Source: Steromphala cineraria (lineage: Eukaryota; Mollusca; Gastropoda; Trochida; Trochidae). From it: a stretch of 64,000 bases of DNA. Shown one piece after another: positions 57,851 through 64,000 of this stretch; within the stretch, counting starts at the first letter, position 1, and every line of letters begins with the position of its first letter. The stretch lies in assembly GCA_916613615.1 (NCBI GenBank), contig OU744725.1:52199575-52263574 (forward strand). The letters are read 5' to 3'. Made by a program: the position numbers and the translations under genes. The notes under the pieces are model-generated. The model saw nothing but the letters and a program-made list of their open reading frames with translations, did not search any database and was not told where the DNA came from.

Positions 57851-59390
57851 ATACCCCCGCCTTACAGCGTAAGCGGGGGTATATAGCGTTCATTCTTTCC
57901 GTCCGTCCGTCCGTCTGTCCGTCCGTCCCAAAACTTTGTGCGGAGCAGATCTCCAAAACTATGCATGCTAGCCTCATCAAACTTCATACACATGTCAACC
58001 ATGATCCCTAGTTGTGCCCTTTGAGGGTTAGAACTATTTCTGAATTTTCATTTTTGCGGTTTCCATGGAAACGTGACTAAAAAGTGACTCTTTGAGGAAG
58101 TCGTTTTGTGCGGAGCATATCTCCAAAACTATGCATGCTAGCTTCATCAAACTTCATACACATGTCAACCATGATCCCTAGTTGTGCCTTTTGAGGGTTA
58201 GAACTATTTCTGAATTTTCATTTTTGCGGTTTCCATGGAAACGTGACTAAAAAGTGACTCTTTGAGGAAGTCGTTTTGTGCGGAGCATATCTCCAAAACT
58301 ATGCATGCTAGCTTCATCAAACTTCATACACATGTCAACCATGATCCCTAGTTGTGCCTTTTGAGGGTTAGAACTATTTCTGAATTTTCATTTTTGCGGT
58401 TTCCATGGAAACGTGACTAAAAAGTGACTCTTTGAGGAAGTCGTTTTGTGCGGAGCATATCTCCCAAACTATTCATGCTAACTTCACCAAACTTTATACA
58501 CTTATCAATCATGATCCCTAGTTGTGCCTTTTAAGGGTTAGACCAACAAATTATTTTTATTTTTTGCGGTTTCCATGGAAACATGACTGAAACAGTGACT
58601 CTTAAACCAAGTCTTTTGTGCGGAGCATATCTCCCAAACTATTCATGCTAGCTTCACCAAACTTCATACACTTATCAATCATGATCCCTAGTTGTGCCTT
58701 TTAAGGGTTAGACCAACAAATTATTTTTATTTTTTTGCGGTTTCCATGGAAACATGACTAAAACAGTGACTCTTCGACCAAGTCTTTTGTCCGGAGCATA
58801 TCTCCCAAACTATTCATGCTAGCTTCACCAAACTTCATACACTTATCAACCATGATCACTAGATGTGCCATTTGAGGATTAGACCATCACATTTTTTTAA
58901 TTTTTGGAAACATGACTAAAACAGTGATTCTATGATAAATTACTTAGTCCTGAACATATTTCATGAAATATACATCTCAGCTTCACCAATTTTGCTACAT
59001 ATGTCAATCGTGATTGCTGGATATGCCTTGTGAGAGTTAAACGATATATATGGATTTTCTTCTCTGTGGTGAAAACATAACTTACAAAGTGACTCAACAA
59101 AAATAATTTTGTCCTCAGTGCATCTTGTAGAATATTCATGATAACTACCTCAAATTTGAAACAAAGATCAACCATTATCTCTAGATGTACCCTTTTAATG
59201 GTAAAACCTATTAATGAATTCGATATTTGGGTTTCAGTTGAAAGAAGACTTACACAATGACTTACTGTATACTCAACTACCATACTTTAACCAATATTAA
59301 TCAGTTTTACTATTTGAAATTCTTTGAACAAAGTGGGGAGCGGGGGTATGTGAGCTCTGCTCGCTTCTTCACTTGTTGAAAATAAAACTA
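57851..59390 (+). mobile_element. Pearl-like element with ~170-bp tandem cores
   Basis: Left end: hairpin CCCCGCCTTACAGCGTAAGC then GGGGG, then a CCGTC microsatellite (57,897-57,930). Then about eight cores, each starting near TTTGTGCGGAGCA: 57,935, 58,105, 58,275, 58,445, 58,615, 58,786 and two weak ones near 58,944 and 59,107. Spacing is 170-171 bp. The right end carries GCGGGGGTATGTGAG. No coding. The plan (short left part, tetranucleotide repeat, tandem cores, right part) matches the pearl elements described from oysters. Confidence 0.75.
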
Positions 59391-59574
59391 GAAACACAAG
59401 TATACAAACAATCTGTATCTCACATTGCTGTCACAGCTCGGCAACTACCGGGACTGTTTGTGTAGCTTTCCAAGGGCCTTTGATAGTCCTTCATCTTAAG
59501 CAACTTGAATATTTTGAGAATTTGTCAGATGGTGGAGTTAGTCTTTATGGTAGACATGGTATGTAGGAAATTAT

Positions 59575-59733
59575 ATTATAATGTTATTAATCATGTTTTT
59601 TCCGTATTGGTCTAGTTACAGGTCCGAGGTCTGCTGTATTGGCCCGAGGCGAAGCCAAGGGCCAATACAGCGGACCGAGGACCTGTAACTGGGCCAATAT
59701 TGAAAAACTTGATTAATGACATTTTTATTAATT
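59575..59733. repeat. Large hairpin with GAGGCGAAGCC loop
   Basis: Arms AATGTTATTAATCATGTTTT...GTATTGGCCC and GGGCCAATAC...AACTTGATTAATGACATT pair over ~65 bp with few mismatches. A nested pair GGTCCGAGGTC/GACCGAGGACC lies within. Loop GAGGCGAAGCCAA. Confidence 0.85.
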
Positions 59734-59885
59734 AACTTCTTTGTGATTTACTTGTACAACATTAGAGAGTTCATTTTCATCGAAATCAAAATCATAAAAG
59801 AGATTGGTGAACTGTGATATATGTTGAAAGTTTTGAAGCGATAGCTTCGGACTTGCGCCATTTGTGTACATGCGCATGCTCAGAG

Positions 59886-59970
59886 TCGTATTGGCCCAGT
59901 CTGCTCGTATTGGCCCAGTCTGGCCCGTATTGGCCCAGCTTACTTGTATTGGCCCAGTTGCCGAATCGTA
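59886..59970. repeat. Tandem CGTATTGGCCCAGTCTG repeats
   Basis: GTATTGGCCCAG occurs four times in ~75 bp with 19-21 bp spacing. The same motif forms the stem of the hairpin 200 bp to the left. Its complement holds CCAAT. Confidence 0.8.
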
Positions 59971-60369
59971 TAGCGTAGGCCGTTCAGATTGTATTGGTGC
60001 CATATCAATGATAGTTAATTAATAATGCTTAGTTATCGTACAGTGGTAGAAACTCTTTAAGTACATATATTATTTTTTTGAGGAAAACATTGTTTTCAGT
60101 TGTTGTGGCATATAATACGTCACCATCACTAATCAATTGTGGACACCTGGTTAAAGTAATTTCCCCTTAAGGTATATAAACCAATAACACCTATATTATA
60201 GGTAGTGCTAAGTTTACAGCAGAAACAACCAATAACGTTACTAAATTGCAAGTTTCCACGGTTAGTATTGGTATGTTAAATGGGTGTACCAGTTCACTCC
60301 TTAAAATACACTTGCTTTCTAACCCGAAATAGATAAACGAGTAAAAGACAAAACCTCTGTGTTTGCTTT

Positions 60370-60733
60370 TTAAAGGGGCAGTAGCACGTTTTTAGGGGGA
60401 AAATAAGGTGATGTCAGGAAAATTAAAATTAATGGTTCCAATTGAAAGACAATGTATTTAAACTAAATGGAGCAGTAATAATTCAAATATATAATGTAAA
60501 ATTTAGCCTTGCGGTTCCTTTTTCTTACAGAAAGTGAATTAAAGGTGTTCACACAAAAATGGCCGCCAATGGATTTTACGAGAATTTCATACTTTGTCCT
60601 CCGACTATGGCTAATTGGCTTGTGTTATAAGATTTATGACACTATCAAAGTAATACTTTTAGCACTAACACACAATTATCATTGAAAATTTTAAAATACA
60701 AAATTATCAAAAAACGTGCTACTGCCCCTTTAA
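60370..60733 (+). mobile_element. MITE family A, copy 9 (unit 3 only)
   Basis: Full-length copy with TTAA at both ends and the centre AATGGCCGCCAATGGATTTT, in the expanded segment between the two TATA modules of unit 3. Confidence 0.88.
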
Positions 60734-61179
60734 GCAGGCTGGAAAAGTATTATCATCATATAAGTTGTCATATATGATGTTTGCAATCTGCATTACTTAA
60801 ATATCAGGACCTTCTCTATCTATAAATTGCTGCCACTGTTCACTGTAAAAAAGTCCTTGCAGATAGGTATATATCAAAGTAGATACACTTTACTAAAAGT
60901 TAAAATTCACAGAATAATGTACAAGTTTTAATAGTTTTGTAATTAAAATATTTCAGTTTCCGTATTTTCATTTAACTTCTATTATCTTTGGAAGATTTCC
61001 TGCTTATTCAATTGGTTAAGTTCTTACTGTTATGTTAGACCAATTATCGGCATATGTTGTAATCTGTTAACAAAACTAGAATTTTAAAAAGAAATTACTT
61101 TAAAATTTAAAGTTAACTAAATGAACTGTGCAGTTATTTTATCTTTTGTATGGGAAAGGACAGTGTTAAGCTCTGTTGT

Positions 61180-61480
61180 CATTGTTATGCAAACATATGC
61201 ACTGTTGTCTGTTTGCTGGAACATATGGTGGTGAATTTTTCTCTGTTTACAGACCTGCCTTGTATACACATCTACTCTGTTGTATATTAACCGGAGATGA
61301 ACTGATAGATAAACACCTGAAGGATTGTCTGTTAAGTCTGGACTTGAGTTGATATTAAAAAGGTAAAGAAGAAATCTGTTAGTTATTGAGAAGGTGTGGA
61401 CGTACCAATTTATGCCAAGATGTTTTGCATTTCATTTTATGACAAATTGAATCCTTCATAACATACTCTGTTGTATATCA
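61180..61480 (+). promoter_or_regulatory. Decayed TATA modules, unit 3
   Basis: The upstream block TATGCAAACATATGCACTGT is well kept, but the TATA boxes read TATATTAACC (61,283) and TATATCAAAGG (61,474). Another weak form, TATATACAGG, lies at 56,394. Promoter strength in unit 3 is therefore doubtful. Confidence 0.4.
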
Positions 61481-63420
61481 AAGGTAACCGAGAATTTGAT
61501 AAATAATCAGAATCATGGCTTGTCTAAAGTGTAAAGAAGAATTATGTTTGTAATTGAGTTGTGTTGATATATATAAGATGTATTGTTCGCAAATAATATA
61601 TTGTAAGTTGTTTGTATATTAACTTATTATTGATTATCTTGTGAATCTGAAATGTAGACTGGGCCAAAGACCTCCATTGCAAAGAAATAAAGATTGGTTG
61701 ATTTATCAATAAGAGATAAGAGAATTTATACAAACATCATCAAAGGTATTTATTTGAATTTGTTATTCTATATAAAAATCTAAGCTTTCTACTTGGAACA
61801 TTGAAATATGAGAGGTAGAGACAATAAAAAAATCATCAAAAAATTGAATGCTGTAAAAGCATTTTTTAAAGAAAATTCAGCATTTAAAAAATATTTACTC
61901 AAATGGTTTGTAACTTTGATGTTTTAAGAAATCACAAAGTTTGAAGTGATTACTTATTGAATAATTCATATATATATACATTGTATACATGTTTATATGC
62001 CAAATTCCACTCCAAAGTATTGAAACTTACGGTTATTAGGCCTGGTTTCTTTTTTATGATTAAGCCAAATTAAAATTAAAAGTGATTTGTTTGAAATATA
62101 AGATGCATCTTCAGCATAAAAGACGAAGTGAAAGCTATTACCATTTTAGGCATGATGTGTTTACAAGTTACTGATATTTGAATTATTCAAATGGCTTTGT
62201 TTACATCAGTTGAGCACTTGTATTGTTTTGAATCTCTTCTAAATCTGCTTTATCTGCAGTCGCCCTGTACTGAACATCATTTTGACATTTGAATATGGAA
62301 GCTGATAGGCAAGCTTTTCATTCTTTTGCTTTTCGTAACATTGTACATATAAATCACTCTGGCATGTTTGAACAAACAAGGTTAAGCGAACTGCGATTAT
62401 CGCTATGTTTATCATACTACACCTGCTTGGCATCTAGATAAGTATAAGTATATAAGAAGTATGTATAACTTGTATCTATTTTCCCTTAATCTGTTATTGA
62501 TAATAACTATTTAGAATTTGACCTACAGATAAACCACCTGCCAATTTTCTGTAATCCGAACAGCGGTTTCAGCGGTATATAATCAGTTCGTCTGTATTCA
62601 TTTCGTTCTGTCCGTTAACACTTCGTTTCCAAACCACATGTAAACCTGCAAGCCCTTCTTAATGATGTTTTAGCAATTTTATTGAATTCTTGAAGTGGAG
62701 ACTGCTGTGATAGGTCATCTCCTGATTCTTGTTTTTCTTCTGCCATATATCATGACAAAGGTAAAACCCTATATTGTTCTCAGAGCCGATATCTGGTTTT
62801 GTTTATTGAATGCTTTTATGTCTGCGATCCTGAAGATGCATGTCATCGTTATCGTTATCCTGTCTACTTAGCCAGAGGACATAAATGATAGATAACTGTG
62901 CAGCTGAAGGTTTCTGTTTTCTTCTACCATTTCAAATTTTATAGTGAATTGTTTGATCTTATGCAAAGCTAAGATGGCTCTATTATATACTTACTATAAA
63001 GAATAAGCCCCATTCTGTTACAAAAATTCCAAGCTGAACCTGTAATGCTAAAATCCTATGTATTTAATAAATAGAAGACGAGTTGGTGTGCATCTTTCGT
63101 TGAAAAAAACATAGCAGGGAGGATAAAACACGAAGGGCGCATTGTTTTATTGCCGTGGGTATCTTATATTGTTGGTAACACTTCCCCGTTCGTTACAAAG
63201 CTAAAAACAGGTAACGTTTGTAGTTTTAAGTTTCTTTCATTACAAACTCTAATTCAAACCTTTCCACAGCAGTATTCTAAACTATTAATCCACCTGCTGA
63301 GGACATTACACGTGAGCGTCTTGAAGAAGGAAACCGCAAGGTTAATGCTGATTGAAGAGTATTTAGCCTACCAATAACTTCAGTGCTTGCTTTCGTTATA
63401 CAGAATGGGCTGCATCTCCA

Positions 63421-63497
63421 CGTGTTGATATGTTGGTGTAGATGGTGGACCGCTTACTGTGTTGTGTATGAAAATATTCTAAACATGACAGCAGGGA
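63421..63497 (+). other. Highly conserved 75-bp block, unit 3
   Basis: Differs from unit 1 at about five positions in 75 (for example TTGTGTATG for TTATGTGTG). Confidence 0.6.
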
Positions 63498-64000
63498 CTC
63501 TCCATTATTCCTACCTACATGAATGTTATTCAATGGCAATACATAAACATTGAAATACAAAAAACCCACTTATACATGCTTGATTAAATTAAATAATCAA
63601 AACATTTGTAGACGTTTGAAGTGGATATTATATTTTATACAAAGGCAATGCGACACATCCAATTTTCCAACTTTGAATAATTGAGTTGAGTCTTATACTA
63701 AGAGGCATAAGCCTCATAAATATTAAAAAATATGGGCAGGGAGCGAAAACCTTGACCTCCATCACGTCTTGAAAGAAGCATTAAGATCAAACGTTTAGAT
63801 TCTGATCGCGATTACAATAAACTTCTTTACAATCTGTCTTATCCAAGTACGACCCAGATGATTCTTCAGAGTATTATGTAGTGTAGACGTGCATTAACCT
63901 GCACATGCAGTATTACACACAGTCAAAACAAACACGTGTAAGGCCAGACAGACGTACATGTGCATTGTGTATTTTTGCATATACTTTGTGGTTGTTGTGT

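Larger units (their letters stand above)
55689..64000 (+). repeat. Array unit 3 (runs off the right edge)
   Basis: More diverged than units 1 and 2 but in the same order: two copies of the start segment, TATA modules at 56.39, 61.28 and 61.47 kb, candidate exon and donor at 62.77 kb, candidate second exon at 63.27 kb, conserved block at 63.42 kb and the CACATGCA block at 63.9 kb. A pearl-like element and a hairpin are inserted at 57.8-60 kb. Confidence 0.72.

Noticed and set aside
57851..59390. A CRISPR-like or satellite array
   Set aside because: The cores are 170 bp with no unique spacers, flanked by a microsatellite and element ends; the organism is eukaryotic. A pearl-like element explains it better.

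Overview
The window looks like AT-rich nuclear DNA from a bivalve mollusc. The reasons are spliced animal-type genes, many short non-autonomous transposons, a tRNA-derived SINE, degenerate LINE tails, and a pearl-like element made of a CCGT microsatellite followed by ~170-bp tandem cores, an architecture I recall only from bivalves. Species cannot be named. No bacterial-type operon, CRISPR array or functional tRNA/rRNA gene was found.

Left part (1-14,060): one well-supported gene on the minus strand, a secreted glycoside hydrolase family 3 enzyme of the beta-xylosidase type. Twelve exons were resolved by hand (84 to 248 nt). All junctions are in frame with GT/AG sites, giving about 702 residues; the last few dozen residues lie left of position 1. 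Its introns carry palindromic repeats, two LINE tails and a triplicated splice-donor segment.

Middle (14,060-28,140): no convincing gene. It holds TTAA-flanked MITEs, a transposon-like segment with subterminal repeats enclosing a LINE remnant, large hairpins, and two inverted clusters of the octamer TGACGTCA.

28,140-28,860: promoter region and first coding exon, plus strand, of a Ras-like small GTPase. The exon ends right after the P-loop at a consensus donor. No later exon was found in the next 35 kb, so they lie outside, or are too short or diverged for me to see.

Right part (about 31,490-64,000): a tandem array of at least four related 4-11 kb units in the same orientation. Units 1 and 2 are roughly 90% identical by eye; units 0 and 3 are more diverged. 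Each full unit repeats the same order: a near-identical segment beginning at a possible splice acceptor, two TATA-type promoters behind a shared upstream block, a short candidate exon, a SINE, a second candidate exon, a very conserved ~75-bp block, and further conserved non-coding blocks with the motif TTTGTCAGA. Transposon insertions present in one unit and missing in its paralogue give precise empty sites and a relative history. No recognisable protein is encoded; units may be decayed small genes, non-coding transcription units or alternative first exons. This array is the most unusual content of the window.
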